Below, piece by piece: positions 44,702 through 56,396 of a stretch of 64,000 nucleotides of DNA (position 1 is the stretch's first letter; each line of letters opens with the position of its first letter). The DNA is from Zygnema cylindricum (Eukaryota; Streptophyta; Zygnematophyceae; Zygnematales; Zygnemataceae), in the NCBI GenBank assembly GCA_037447655.1, contig JBBHKE010001818.1, positions 43,938-107,937 of the forward strand, read 5' to 3'. Position numbers and translations under genes: made by a program. The notes below the pieces were generated by a model. The model did no database searches, was not told where the DNA came from, and saw only the letters and a list, made by a program, of their open reading frames with translations.

Positions 44702-46315
44702 ATGGTAACTAAATTATCTCATCAAGATGAACCTCAAACTTATGGAGAGTCGATGACTTGTCCAGAAAGAAACCGGTGGAAGATAGCCTACTGTGAGGAG
44801 ATGGCCTCAATTATGGAAGCCGATTCTTGGGAGCTGGTGGATTGTCCACCTAACCGAAATTCAATCGGTTGTAAGTTGGTTTTCAAATTAAAATTGAACC
44901 CAGATAACACAATCGAGCGCTACAAGGCCCGACTAGTGGCAAAGGGATTTACACAAAAGGATGGAATTGACTACGAGGAAACCTTTGTCTCGGTGGTCAG
45001 ATTTCCCTCCGTTCGCATACTTCTCAGCTTGGCAGCAGCGGAAGACATGGAAGTGCACCAAATGGACATCAAGACAACCTTTTTGCATGGAGAATAGGAA
45101 GAGGAGATCTTCATGCGACAACTCGAAGGGTTTGTGGAGGAAGAAGAGGAGAGTAAGGTATGCCGGCTGATTAAATCTCTCTATGGTTTGAAACAAGCGC
45201 CTCGACAGTGGAATAAGAAGCTTGATGAGTTTCTTACTAGTCTGGGATATATCCGGATCAGCTCAAATCACTCAATCTATGTTTTCGAAGATGAGGAAGG
45301 TTTTATATTTATTGCAGTTTATGTTGATGATTTGCTTGTTTTAAGTAAATCAATGGAAAAAATTAATAAACTAAAAACCGATCTTACGGGGAGATTTGAA
45401 ATGAAGGATATGGGGGAAGCAAAATATATTTTGGGAATTCAAGTAGAGAGAGACCCAAAAAGAAAAATTATAAGATTGACTAAAAAGGAAGCAATAGGGA
45501 ACATGTTTGAAAAATTTCAATTGGAAAAAGCAAATAGTTGTACAACTCCAATGGAGTTGAAGTAGGGAAGTGAGGGGAGTGAGGAAGAAGGAGTCATAGT
45601 CTTGGACAAGGAATTATCTCCACAAGAACAGAAGTTCATGCAGACTATTCCTTACTGGCAAGTAGTGGGAAGTCTAATCTATTTTATGAATAGTACCCGG
45701 CCGGATTTAGCTGCAGTTGTAGGAGTGCTGAGTAGAAGTCTAAATGCTCCCACTAAGAAGGATTCGGAGGCAGCTAAGAGAGTCCTTAGATATTTGATAG
45801 GAACTAGGGATCTATGGTTGCATTTGGGTGGGGAGAATACTGACATCACTACTTGGAGTGATGCCAGTTATGGTGATGCTCCGATGAGGAGATGCACTTC
45901 TGGATATGTATTATATGTGGGTGATGGGGCTTGCTGTTGGAGTAGCAAACAGCAAAAAGTTATTGCTCAGTCCACCATGGAGGCTGAGTATATGGCCTCT
46001 TGCTCTGCTGTAAAAGAATTGATGTGGGTCAAGTCTTTGCTTGGTGAGCTTGGTCACCTTAAGAGTGGTGTGCAGAAATTTTTTTGTGATAATCAGGCAG
46101 CAATCGCTATTTCTGCCAATCTTAAACATCATTTTAAAGCCAAACACATGGACATCAGACTCAGCTTTGTTAGAGAGAAAGTAGAAAACAAAATAATCAG
46201 TTTAGAGTATCGACCAGATAGTGAGATGGTAGTAGAAATGATGACCAAACCTGTGCCTTCCCCTAAGCTAATTTTCTGCAGGGAAAACTGTGGTCTGAAA
46301 TTAAAGATTGACTAG
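44702..46315 (+). pseudogene. copia element A1: RT and RNase H
   Basis: [33 protein letters not shown] then a stop at 45097, LYGLKQAPRQW, catalytic YVDD and RNase H with SDASYGDAP, STMEAEYMAS and the MMTKPVPSPK tail. Only four or so stops interrupt this part. It is the best-preserved pol in the window besides element B. Confidence 0.92.
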
Positions 46316-46328
46316 AAAATAAAGAGAG

Positions 46329-47388
46329 TGTAGAAATTAATGGTCCGTTTAAAGTATTTTCTAGGTCTAAATAGAAATATAGAAAGAAGCCGAGACAGTC
46401 TGCCTCTAACTTCTCTCCCTAACTCTCAAACTTGTTGAAGTCACTGAGAAATTGGAGAGGAAGCTAGAGCCATGGCTACCTAGGCTATCCCGAGGTTTAC
46501 GAGAAATATATATTAGTTAGGGGTTTATTTTACTAAAAGGATATGTGCCGGCAACAGGATTTGATCCTGATACCTGCCGGACGACAAGCTACCGGTAGCC
46601 GATAGCCTTAACCGTTACGTCTTCAGCTAGTATTACGTACTATATCGTTTGATTTTTATTTATACATTAACAAATAGGATAATTCATTTAGCTGATACTA
46701 TTTACGGGATACATAGAATCAGTAATATAAAGAACGGATTGTGGTACGAATAATGAAAACGAATACCGCGTATTTGTTTCTTTAGCAAAACCAATACCGC
46801 ACAGGTATTTATTATGGCTACGATTAAATGTAAATCTAATTGGACGGCCGCAATGAACGCCGAGATTGCGGAAGAGAATTTCGGCGGTTTGTGGTCATTG
46901 CCACATCGGATGACACGTGGCAAAATTATATAAGATCGTGGTATCTCCGGAGATTACTACACCGAATCTGGATATGACATGTGTGGACCATTAGGCCATG
47001 TCGTACAATGTCCGTACAAAAAGTACACCGACAGTTGTACTTTTGTGTACGAAAGTGGAATATGATTGGCTCCGTAAATCAGTAGATAGAGTCTGCGAGA
47101 GAGATAGGACTTAGAAAAATTAGGAGATAGGATTTTCTCTCCTAGAGAGCTTCTGTACAAAAGGTCAACTTTGACCCTCCATAACTTACTGCTCAGTGGA
47201 GAAAATTCAGAGATTCTTTTTTGCTATCGACTCAGGGGAGTCTAGCCTTCACAAGGGTGAAGGTAGTCAGAATTTTTGTGTGCCAGGGTGGTAGTTGTTC
47301 TTGTTGAAATACGAAGGGGTCAGGGTTATCCTACAGGCTTCTTGGAAGCTGTCCATTTCTAAGGACTTATGGAGGTCTCAAAGTTTCA
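46329..47388 (+). mobile_element. 3' LTR of element A1 (family A, 1060 bp)
   Basis: Starts TGTAGAAATTAATGG after the purine tract GAAAATAAAGAGAG and ends CTCAAAGTTTCA. It is the reference used here to bound the other family-A LTRs. A tRNA-like segment lies antisense within it. Confidence 0.88.
46550..46620 (-). other. tRNA-like segment, antisense within the LTR
   Basis: On the minus strand TAACGGTTAAGGC (46617-46605) resembles an A-box and GGATCAAATCC (46567-46557) differs from the B-box consensus by one base. Same relative place and strand as in the other LTRs. Confidence 0.5.
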
Positions 47389-47746
47389 GAAAGAACATCG
47401 GGCATGGTACTTTTCTGTGATGTACAGTCTTCTGATTGGAGCGTACATTAGTAGATAAAGGTTGTGAGAAGGGTTTAGGACTTAGAGGATTTAGGAGATA
47501 GCCGCCTCTCTTCAGAGAGCTTGTGTAAAACTTGGCAACTTTGCCACTTAATTACAAATCGCTTGGTTGGGCGTTTTCTGTGATTCTTTTTGCTGCCGAC
47601 CCATAGGAGTCTAGATTGCACAAGGGTGCACTTAGATAGTCTATTAGCTTTCTTGGGTAGCAGTGGTCTTAGTTGAAAGTGGGTCAGTCAAAAATTGCTT
47701 AGAGGCTTTCTCAATTTTGTAGTCCAATAGGGGATACATAATTACA
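47389..47746 (+). mobile_element. partial 5' LTR of copia element A2
   Basis: Resembles the 3' third of the family-B LTR and ends ACATAATTACA at 47746. It begins exactly where the preceding LTR ends, so its 5' two thirds were lost. Confidence 0.7.
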
Positions 47747-47759
47747 GTTATGGGCCCAC
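47747..47759 (+). promoter_or_regulatory. half-tRNA primer-binding site of element A2
   Basis: GTTATGGGCCCAC, one base shorter than the 14-base site elsewhere, begins right after the LTR. It contains the gag ATG (47750). Confidence 0.75.
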
Positions 47760-48307
47760 CCTTTAGGGTGCCCATCACCAACGGATCTGGGTTTATTTAT
47801 TGGGAAGCCACGATGACATGGGCTTTGTGTGAAAAACGATTCTGGGGTATTGTTAGTGGACAAGTGAAATGTCCATCTCAGGGAATCCCACCAGGGTTTG
47901 ATGGAGTGAGGTTTTCTGTAGAAGCATATGCTCCAACATAGGAGGTAGATAATGGGGACAGAAGTGTGTCTTAATAAAGGAAAGGGAAGGAGACACCTCT
48001 TACTCCTATCGCCACGACACCCAGAGCGACGGCCATGAAGACCGAGGAAAACAATATTCAAACGTGAGAATACACAAACATGGCCACCAAGGATTTCATT
48101 CTGAGGCACCTTACTCAAGCTTTGGCAAGCTCCCATCTTCATATTCTCAAGGCCGAGGAGGGGTGGGTGACTTTAGTGGAGATCTACAAAGCAGGTACCA
48201 TTCAGGAGCTCCAGTTCGCCGAGCAAAGGTTAGGAGATTATACTTAAAAAGGGGGGAAAATGTTAGACTAGTGTAATGATCTCTCTTGTTTGTGTATGGA
48301 GATGGAG
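47750..48307 (+). pseudogene. copia element A2: gag, first part
   Basis: ATG 47750 opens MGPPFRVPITNG and YWEATMTWALCEKRFWG, typical of this family's gag. It passes through a stop at 47939 and shifts frame to the segment FILRHLTQALASSH near 48090. It is interrupted at 48307 by a solo LTR. Confidence 0.8.
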
Positions 48308-48312
48308 AGTGT

Positions 48313-49422
48313 TGTTGTCCATAGCCTATTTCAGGCATGGATTACTCACAGAAGCACCACAGACTACCTTTCGAATAGATGTGTTTGCGACAGCACAGAT
48401 TACTTCACAATTAACAAAATCACCTTAAACTGCACCAATAGGTATTATACTTTAGACACTGTAAACTCCCAAAGTTACGGCCAAATCCACCAAGGAATGT
48501 AGAAGATATAAGCTCCAGAGTTTCACAAAAACAGCTGACACCTTCACAAACTAACCACTTAGACGACTCACAGAATCTTACAGAGATTCATCAAAGACAT
48601 GAAACTTTACACACATATATATTCTATATCATAGAATATCCCCACAAAGTTTTACATGAATGCACCAAACACAGTGATCACACCAACAGGTCAAAGATGC
48701 AGAAAACAGTTTGCCATTGCTTTGATTAAACTTGACTGTGATACTCAAAATATTCTAAGTCCTACAAGTTATACTCAAAGAGTTCACTACTCAATGTACG
48801 GAGGTATACCAGCCGTACGGTATCTACCGTCTACCTAAACTATTGTAGGTATACCCGAATAGTTCGAGGTATGTCAGACCGAACAAATCTACACTAATAA
48901 ATAATTAGCAGAAAGACAAACCTATGTTGTACATAATATTTACACCGACATCTCCACAATCTTCGTACGTCAAAAACCAAGCTACCACTAAGTAACCACT
49001 AAACAAATATCATTACTCAAAATCTATACTAGTTACATTATCCACAGTTGCGTCAGCTGCTTTGTCTGTGCGGATCATATCAAGGTAACCGCAGTTGCAT
49101 GGACTCGTCTGCGTCGCAGCTGCTCTGTACCGGCGGCGAATATTCATCCAAAATAACCACAGTTGCGTTGTCTTGTCTGCGTCGCTACTGCGCCGTACCG
49201 GCGGTGGCTGTTTCAATATTTCATTTATTCCACATCGGATCGCTTCGCGATCCACCGTCCATTTGTCAATACTTGTACACGCCACTCAATGAGTCTTTTA
49301 CATCACTTAAGTTATATCCGTTTGTTCGCTCCCCCAATCCATGAATCCATTCGAACCTCCTCATTAAATTCCATAGCGCACGAACTGTCGCGTACGCACG
49401 AAACAAACTTTTCAAAACAACA
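48313..49422 (-). mobile_element. solo copia family-C LTR (1110 bp) in A2 gag
   Basis: TGTTGTCCATAGCC at 48313 to CAAAACAACA at 49422, flanked by AGTGT at 48308-48312 and 49423-49427. Gag similarity resumes on the far side, which proves a single clean insertion followed by LTR-LTR recombination. The minus-strand frame 49285-49013 matches the conserved segment of the LTR at 16501. Confidence 0.88.
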
Positions 49423-49427
49423 AGTGT

Positions 49428-49662
49428 CGGGTGGAAAGGCACAATGAAGATGAAAGTAAACACCATCATCATGAAGTTTCCTAATGAGTATGAGAACATA
49501 GTGTACCGAGTGCAGGAAATGAATGACAGTTCTAGGAAGTGGAATACATTGGTCCGGATGATACTTGTGGAGGAAAACACTATTGAGATCCAGAGATGAG
49601 GAAAGAGCATTGAAGCTCTAGCTGCCGGAACGGAATGGTGGACGAAGGATTCGAGGAAGCCG
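49428..49662 (+). pseudogene. copia element A2: gag, second part
   Basis: MKFPNEYENIVYRVQEM and RKWNTLVRMILVEENTIEI continue gag after the solo LTR. Similarity stops at about 49662, where Ty3/gypsy integrase sequence begins. The rest of A2 is missing. Confidence 0.8.
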
Positions 49663-50360
49663 TAAAACAACTTCAAAGGAGAAAAAGATCAGTCGGATAC
49701 AGGTTCAGTGGACAAGCTTCCCTCCACTCCTACTACCCTTACTTCATCCTCTTTGGACAATATCCCATCCTCCTCGGAGCCGCCTCCGTCCAAGCGGTGG
49801 TTCTTCAGAAATGGATGACCAGGGGACCGTCGAAAAACTGATCTCTGAAAGAGCTAAAGTGTTCCACCGCGAGATACCCCTTGCCATGGGAAATTTGTAG
49901 TCAGCTCAACACCAAGATCAGTTGTGGTATTCCCAACGACGGAGCGAGGATTATGTGCCCAGACAGCGACGGTTTATGCCCAAGGACTTTGTATACATGA
50001 TGCAACAGAAAAAGGATATGTTAGATATTGTTGCCGGTCGGGTAATCTTAAAAGTGCTTGAAGTTTCTAACAATGGTGTTCTTACTTTGGAGAAGAAAGA
50101 TGGCCGGAAAATAAAAAAAAACCAAATCAATGTCGCCCCTTGCCATCTTCGAGGATTGGAGGACGAACCCACTTTCCCCTTCACCTATTTCACCGATCCA
50201 CCCTCCTGCTCCTCATCCTGTGATCTGTCCTCCCACCTTGACCACGTTTTGGTATGCCACCACTACAGCTAGTGCTGGCATCCTTCATGTCTTCCCTCCT
50301 CCTGGGAGCCAAGCCCTCAGCCCTCAATTACCTGGTTCGGCGAGAGCTGCGAATTGAGCG
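49663..50360 (+). pseudogene. Ty3/gypsy copy G1: integrase C-terminal region
   Basis: Starts inside integrase (GYRFSGQASLHSYYP corresponds to the YR-S-hxxT-xP-ff- block of gypsy integrases) and ends with the frame 49922-50272 containing MPKDFVYMMQQKKDMLD and VNVAP-type residues, the SH3-like C-terminal domain. A purine tract follows at 50393-50407. No chromodomain is visible. Confidence 0.75.
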
Positions 50361-50394
50361 GATAACAATTTAATTCTTATTCTCGATTGACTAA

Positions 50395-51815
50395 GAGGGG
50401 GGGAAAATTGGGACTTCAGCCCGATTGCCTCTACAACCACCCTTTTCCGGTCATATGGGGAAAAGGAAGGGGAAGTGGGGTATCTTTTCTTCTCCCAAAC
50501 CTTGCATTTCTCAGCTTGCCCCATTTTTTGCAATGCCTTGCATGCACGTCTCCGAGAGGTATGGGAGGGAAAAACAGGGCATTATCACTGTCATGGAAAG
50601 CACCCGCATTTTGGGGTTATTGACAAGACTCCAATGCCGACCGGTTACGCCAAAAGCTTCATTCTTTATGGTGCATCAAGCAAGCTCGACAGCTGTCAAG
50701 CTCGTGTGTGTTTTCGGCACACCATTATTCCCAAGATCATCGGAACCCTTTCTACCTCTACGGACATCAGCGTACTGCGAAAGAGGCACACGGAACCGGA
50801 TTGGATCAAGGGATTTCTTGAATCAAACGGAACACACTTTATTTCGCGCCTAACGCAGGCCGGAAAGCCAATTTATTCCGCTTCTGAGATTTGAATCTGT
50901 TACATGTAGTCAGTTGCCACATGACCTTTTAAGGGTCACATTGTAGAACACCACTTAACTCTTAAAATAGTCATTTAGATTCGGCTGTCTTATGTCAGTA
51001 GGAATTTAGTTCAGGTCCAAGTGACGTTTTGCGTATTAATTAGATCAGGTTAAAATATGGCGTTTAGGCGTCATTTTCAGTACCTTGTCTTATTTGAAGT
51101 GGAACCAACTTTGACTTTCAACCGGAAATTTAGCCGTGACAGAAAGCACAACTTTTGGCCTTAAGCGTAGTACAGTTTAATTTGTCTCTTGTCAGAACGA
51201 TACCATTTGCTTCCCGCTGATTGGTTCCTTGTCTTGCTTTGATTTTTTGGACCGGAAGTGAACAAACTTGTTTGTATAAGGCGCTTGAAGCCGAGGGAGA
51301 CAATTTGCTTTTCACTATTGTCTTCTGTGAAAAACCTCAGAGAAATTCCAAACAAACCATCTTTCAAAGAATCTTTGTTGTGCTTGATTGTTCGACTTTA
51401 TTTCCATCTTGGTTTGGATTTGTCTTGTTTGGAGATCGAAGTTCGGGCCGGTAGTTGGCACTATCAATCCTTTTGGGCGATCTTGACTAATTGCTAATGA
51501 AACCGAGAAGAGTCACGTCGGTTCCGATCTGCGGAAACTGAGTGGTGAAGGAGAATTGTACTGGTCTTCGATACCACTGGAAGATATTTCGTCTTCCATT
51601 GGAGTCATCTTGGCTTTTGAGGGTATGTGGAGCTTGCTTTGCCATAATTCTTCATTCTACCTTTAATTCCATTTTTTGGAGCAAGGTGATATTGCTAAAT
51701 CTGAAATAGCCAATCATTTCTAATTTTTTATCATTTTCGCGTGGAAGTTCATTTGTCCTCCTCCGATAGTCCCCTTTGGATTTTGCAGTGTTCCCTTCGG
51801 AACCAATTTCTCTCA
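50395..51815 (+). mobile_element. gypsy G1 LTR (boundaries approximate)
   Basis: Begins just past GACTAAGAGGGGGGGAAA. The end is placed before TTTGGTATTACAACAGTGGG (51816), which with the copy near 57910 suggests a worn 3'-end tRNA-Met(i) site (TGGTATCAGA). The first 275 bp recur after the LTR at about 51866. Confidence 0.55.
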
Positions 51816-51849
51816 TCTTTGGTATTACAACAGTGGGTTCTAAGGGTAC

Positions 51850-52140
51850 AAAAGTTAGACTTCAAGTTCGGCCCGATTGCCTCTACAGCCACCCTTTTCC
51901 GATCATATGGGGAAAAGGATTGGGAAGTGGGGTATCTTTTCTTCTCCCCAACCTTGCATTTCTCAGCTTGCCCCATTTTTTGCAATGCCTTGCATGCACG
52001 TCTCCGGGAGGTATGGGAGGGCAAAACTTGGCATTATCAGTATCATGGGAAGCACCTGCATTTTGGGGTTATTGACAAGACTCCAATGCCGATTGGTAAC
52101 GCCAAAAGCTTCTTTCTTTATGGTGCACCACACGCTCTAC
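51850..52140 (+). repeat. second copy of the 275-bp gypsy module
   Basis: 51866-52140 matches 50418-50693 at a spacing of about 1448 bp (for example GGGTTATTGACAAGACTCC in both). The same arrangement exists in copy G2 (about 55400 and 57955). It may be the element leader or the start of a second LTR. Confidence 0.7.
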
Positions 52141-52613
52141 ATGAACCGACATAGCATAACTACGGTCCACTTGATAACACGTCATCAAAATTGTGATCCC
52201 TCAAAAAATATCGGCGGACGCCTTCAACCCTCCAAATGTACCACGGTCCACTTGCCGAAATTAAACTGTACCTTCAGAATCTTTTGCGTACTAAACCTGC
52301 GTCCTTTGCAATAAATGCGCCTGTCGCAAAAAAAATACACCTGTCCAAATAAGTCGCTCAATACTGGCGGCTTACATATACAACATTTCGTACATTTAAC
52401 ATCGGATCGCTTTGTTATCTGCCGTCCATTTGCAAACATATTCCGAGCCACTCAATTACTACCTCACGTCGCTTTAATTCCAAACGTGCAATTACTCCCC
52501 CAAATCCACAAATCTATTCGAACCTCCATTTATACCACCACATTATATCCGGTAATAATCTACGCACGAAACGTCGCATGCGCACAAAATGTGGCCTACA
52601 CATGAAACTAACA
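52141..52613 (-). mobile_element. diverged family-C-like LTR fragment
   Basis: Shares GGATCGCTTTG and CGTCCATTTG blocks and a CGCACGAAAC block with the first half of the LTR at 48313-49422. It ends GAAACTAACA at 52613. The left limit and target duplication are unclear. Confidence 0.55.
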
Positions 52614-53330
52614 TTTCAATAATCAACATACCGGACTCCAAGGGTTCGCTTTTCCGACAGTTCTCCCTCCCAAGAAGGATGCGTCTGGAAAAACAGTAGA
52701 TTTTGAAATGTGTGGGGACTATTGCATAATGAACATTGCTACCATTTCCGACCAATATCCGATGCCAACCCCGTAAGAGATTTTCCACTCTCTTGCTGGG
52801 GCCACCATCTACTCCACCCTGGACAAGAAGAACGGGTTTCACCAAATTGCCATTGAATCGAAACAATGGGAGAGAACGACATTTTGGGCAGGCTCCACGT
52901 TGTATGACTGGATTTAGATGCCCTTTCGGACTGCAAAATGCACCGGCCAAATTCCTACAGGCGATGGAATAAGCTATCCGACGAATCTATTGCGCCCGAT
53001 GCTGCATTGATTATGTCATCATCTTCTCGAAGACCTTTGAGGAACACTTGGAGCATGTCCAGATTGTCCTCCGCGCCCTCTAAGCAACGAGTTTGAAATG
53101 TCACCCGGGCAAAGGTATTTTTGGTGTGCAGAAAATTTCTTACCTTGGACATGAAGTGACCCTTAGGACAGTGGGCCCCCATATGGTCAAGGTGACAGCC
53201 CTCGACGCCTTTCCCCCACCCCAAGACATTTCACCCCTTCGCACATTTCTTGGACTTGCTAACTACTATTACAAGTTTATTCTTGAGTTCAGCAATCACG
53301 CCCAACCTGTAAATCTGTTACTCTAAAAGG
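52614..53330 (+). pseudogene. Ty3/gypsy copy G2: reverse transcriptase
   Basis: Across frames: CGDYCIMN, a DKKNGFHQIAI block (the Tyr/Ser-Gly-Tyr region), PFGLQNAPAKFLQAME, then IDYVIIFSKT, where the usual catalytic Y-x-D-D has become I-D-Y, and CHPGKGIFGV-ISYLGHEV and FLGLANYYYKFI. Stops and shifts occur near 52915, 52972 and 53083. Confidence 0.88.
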
Positions 53331-53900
53331 ACCCAGAACCGAAGAGCAGCATATCGCCTTCCAGTTCTTGAAGAATAAGCTGAAACAGCACCCCGTGCTT
53401 CAGATGCTTGATCACCAAAAACCTTTCCTCCTTTACACTGATTGGAGCAGGTTTGGATTGGGGGCAATTTTGGCTCAAATAGATGACGTCGAGGTTGAGT
53501 ATGTGGTGGCTTACACCAGCTGAAGCAATAACAGAGCGGAAGGGAATTACAGCAGTTACCATAGAGAGCTCCTTGCAGCTATTTAGGCAATTCTACATTT
53601 CCGGCCCTATTTATACGGGATCTATTTCACTCTCATTACTGACCATCAACCTCTCAAATGGATCATGGAAAATAGTAAGTTAACCTACAAACTCGCCAGA
53701 TGGGTTCTAATCTTGCAAGAATACGATTTCACTATTATCCACTATGCAGGGGAAATCCATGGGAATGCCGACAGACTTAGCCGAAATCCCGATCCCTCCA
53801 CTCTAGATTCTACTGGGACGCGGCACGATTCGGATCCGGAGATTAGTGAAGGACTTATTTGAGCCTCTTCCGCTTTAATTTGGCTTTCTTGATCTGAGGG
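53331..53900 (+). pseudogene. Ty3/gypsy copy G2: RNase H
   Basis: KPFLLYTDWSRFGLGAIL carries the first catalytic Asp, YHRELLAAI the Glu, and LITDHQPLKWIM the third motif, followed by WVLILQEYDFTIIHYAGE and HGNADRLSR, the usual end before integrase. Stops near 53521 and 53584. Confidence 0.9.
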
Positions 53901-54079
53901 GGAACTCTCAACTTTTGCGGCAGATGTAGAGGGGCAGGCACCAATAGGAGCCGGACGAAAGGATATCTGGAATGACCCCTATTCTCTACAATCCATCCTG
54001 TAGGGATCTCCTCTTTCCCACTTGGTTGGAGTTCTATTATCCCGTGTGCAGACCCGGATGGCGGCGTATGACTTGGACC

Positions 54080-55335
54080 GAGGTATTCTCTTCCGAAAAT
54101 GGGCGGACGGAACGAGGAAAGTGGTTCCTTCCCCCGTAGATCGAGAAACTCTAATCACCTGTCTCCATCACCAATGCGGACACTTCGGGTAAAAACAAAC
54201 AACTTCTCTGGTCACATGATCTTATTGGTGGCACGGGTTGCCGACCCTAGTCAACCAAATTGTACAGACTTGCTCTTCCTGCGATCGAGTAAAAGCAGCT
54301 TTTGACAAAAAGGGCGGAACCGAGCTTCATTCTCTTCCCATCAGGGGGATGTGTTATCGATGGTCTCTGGATCTTTTGGGGCCTCTTCCGACCAGCAGAC
54401 GGTGGAACGGCTTGGTGGTGGTCATGATCAAACATTTTTCAAAATGGATAAAGCTGGTGGTTTTGCCATGGAAAGAGTTTAAGTCAATTGCAGATGCCTT
54501 TTTGCAAAGGGTGTTGTCACAATTTGGGGCGCCAACAGCGGTTCTGACCAACTTAAGCTCCGAATTTGCCAGAGAATTTTCCAACCTTTTTCAAGAAATG
54601 CCTCATCAACCATTGTCTGAGTAGCCGTGACCACCCACAAGCCGGTGGTTTGGCCGAAAGGTGCGTACAGACAGTGAAGCGGTCAATACGGAAATATGCA
54701 GTCGAAGAAGATTTGGGGGATTTGGACAGAAGGGTGCGTTGGATCGCCATGGGATACAGGTCCAGCCGGCAAGCTTCCCTCCACTCTATAGCCATTACTT
54801 CATGTTATTAGGAGGAGATCCCATCTTGCTCGGAGCTGCCTCGGCCTAATCAGTGGTCCTCTCAAAATGGAGGACCAGGGGACTGTCAAAAATCTGATCG
54901 CTGGGGAATTTACAGGCGGCTCAACACCGGGATGAGCTGTGGTATTCTCAATGACGGAGCGGAAATTATGTGCCACGACAACGTTGATTTATGCCCAGGG
55001 ACTTTGTATATAGGATGCAAAAAAAGAAGGACAAGCTGGATATTTTTGTCTGTCGCGTAATCTTGAAAGTGGTAGAGGTTTCTAAGAAGGGAGTTCTTAC
55101 CTTGGAGGGGAAGGATGGCTGGAAAATTAAAGAGAATCAAATCAATGTGGCCCCTTGCCACCTTCGCGGATTGGAGGACCAACCCACTTTTCACTTAACT
55201 TACTTTGCCGACCCTCGTTGTTCCTCATCCTGTAATCTGTCCTCCCAGCTGGGCAACATCTTCGTCTGCGATCACTGCAGCGAGTGTTGTCTTCCTGCCT
55301 CTTGGGAGCCACGCCCTAAACCCTCAATCACCTAG
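54080..55335 (+). pseudogene. Ty3/gypsy copy G2: integrase
   Basis: A zinc-finger remnant (HQCGHFG near 54170, CSSCDRVKA near 54275), the core with WSLDLLGPLPTS (first Asp in LDLLGP), TNLSSEFAREF where the second Asp has become Asn or Leu context (usual DRD/ SDRGTEF), a degenerate third motif after a stop near 54624, and the SH3-like C-terminus 54991-55335. The gene is inactive. Confidence 0.82.
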
Positions 55336-56396
55336 TTCTACGCGAATTGCGAATTGGGCGGTAATTATTTTATGTCTTAGTCACGATTGACTAAGAAGGG
55401 GGAAATTGAGATCTCAACCCGATTACGAAAACCCACCCCCTTTTTTCGGCCAGACGGGGAAAGGAAGGGGGAGGGGGTATCCTTTTCACCTTCCTATGCA
55501 TTCATTTCTATTTCTTGTCCGATTATCTCTTATGCTTTGTATGCATGCCTACGAGAGGGATGGGAAGTAGAAATGGGCATTATCACCATCACGGGAAGCA
55601 TCCGCATTTGGGGTTATTTGCATGAATCAGGTGCAGATAATTTCTGGCGGCGTGCCTCATTCTTATGTTTCCCACGAACGCTAGACAGCTGTGAAGCTCG
55701 TGTGCGTTTTCAACACACCTTTATTTACCCAAAATTTTCGGGCCTCTTTCTACCCCGTACGGTAGTGTGAGTACGGAGGAGGGACTACACCAAACTGGAC
55801 AAGAATTTTAGTATTCCCTAAACTGAGCAAAACACTTTTTATTTTGCGCCTAACGGAGGCTGCACGACAAAGTTATTTCGCTTCAAAGATTACAATTCTG
55901 TTAGATGCAACCAGGTGCAACCAGCCCTCGTGGGGGGTACATTGTGGAACGCCAAGTAACTTTTCGGAATTTCATCAAGATTATGTTGTTAAATGACAAT
56001 TTCAGGTCCAACTAACTCTCAGTCCATTAATTACATCAAGTTAAAGTTTGGCAATTCCGCGTCATTTTCAGTACTTTGTCTTTTAAGGGTGGAACAAATT
56101 TTGACATTCGGCCGCGGATCTAGCCGCAGTCAGTAGTATGGCTTTTTGCCCTAAGTGTAGTATGGTTTACTTTGTCTTATGTCAGTTCGATAACATTTGC
56201 TTTCCGCTCATTGGCTCTTGGGATTGCTTTGACTTTTGAACATGAACATGGAAAAACTTGGTTGTATAAGGCACTTGGGGCCGAAGGAGACAGGTTGCTT
56301 TTTCAGTACTGTCTCCTGAGAAAACCCGAAGAAATTCCAAACAAACCTTCTTTTGGAGAATCTTTGTTTTGTGTGTGTTTTGACTCTATAGCCATC

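Noticed and set aside
50387-50894. long plus-strand frames in the gypsy LTR as a host gene
   Set aside because: The same frames recur in several copies of the module in LTR context and show no known domain. Repeat-derived reading is the simpler view.
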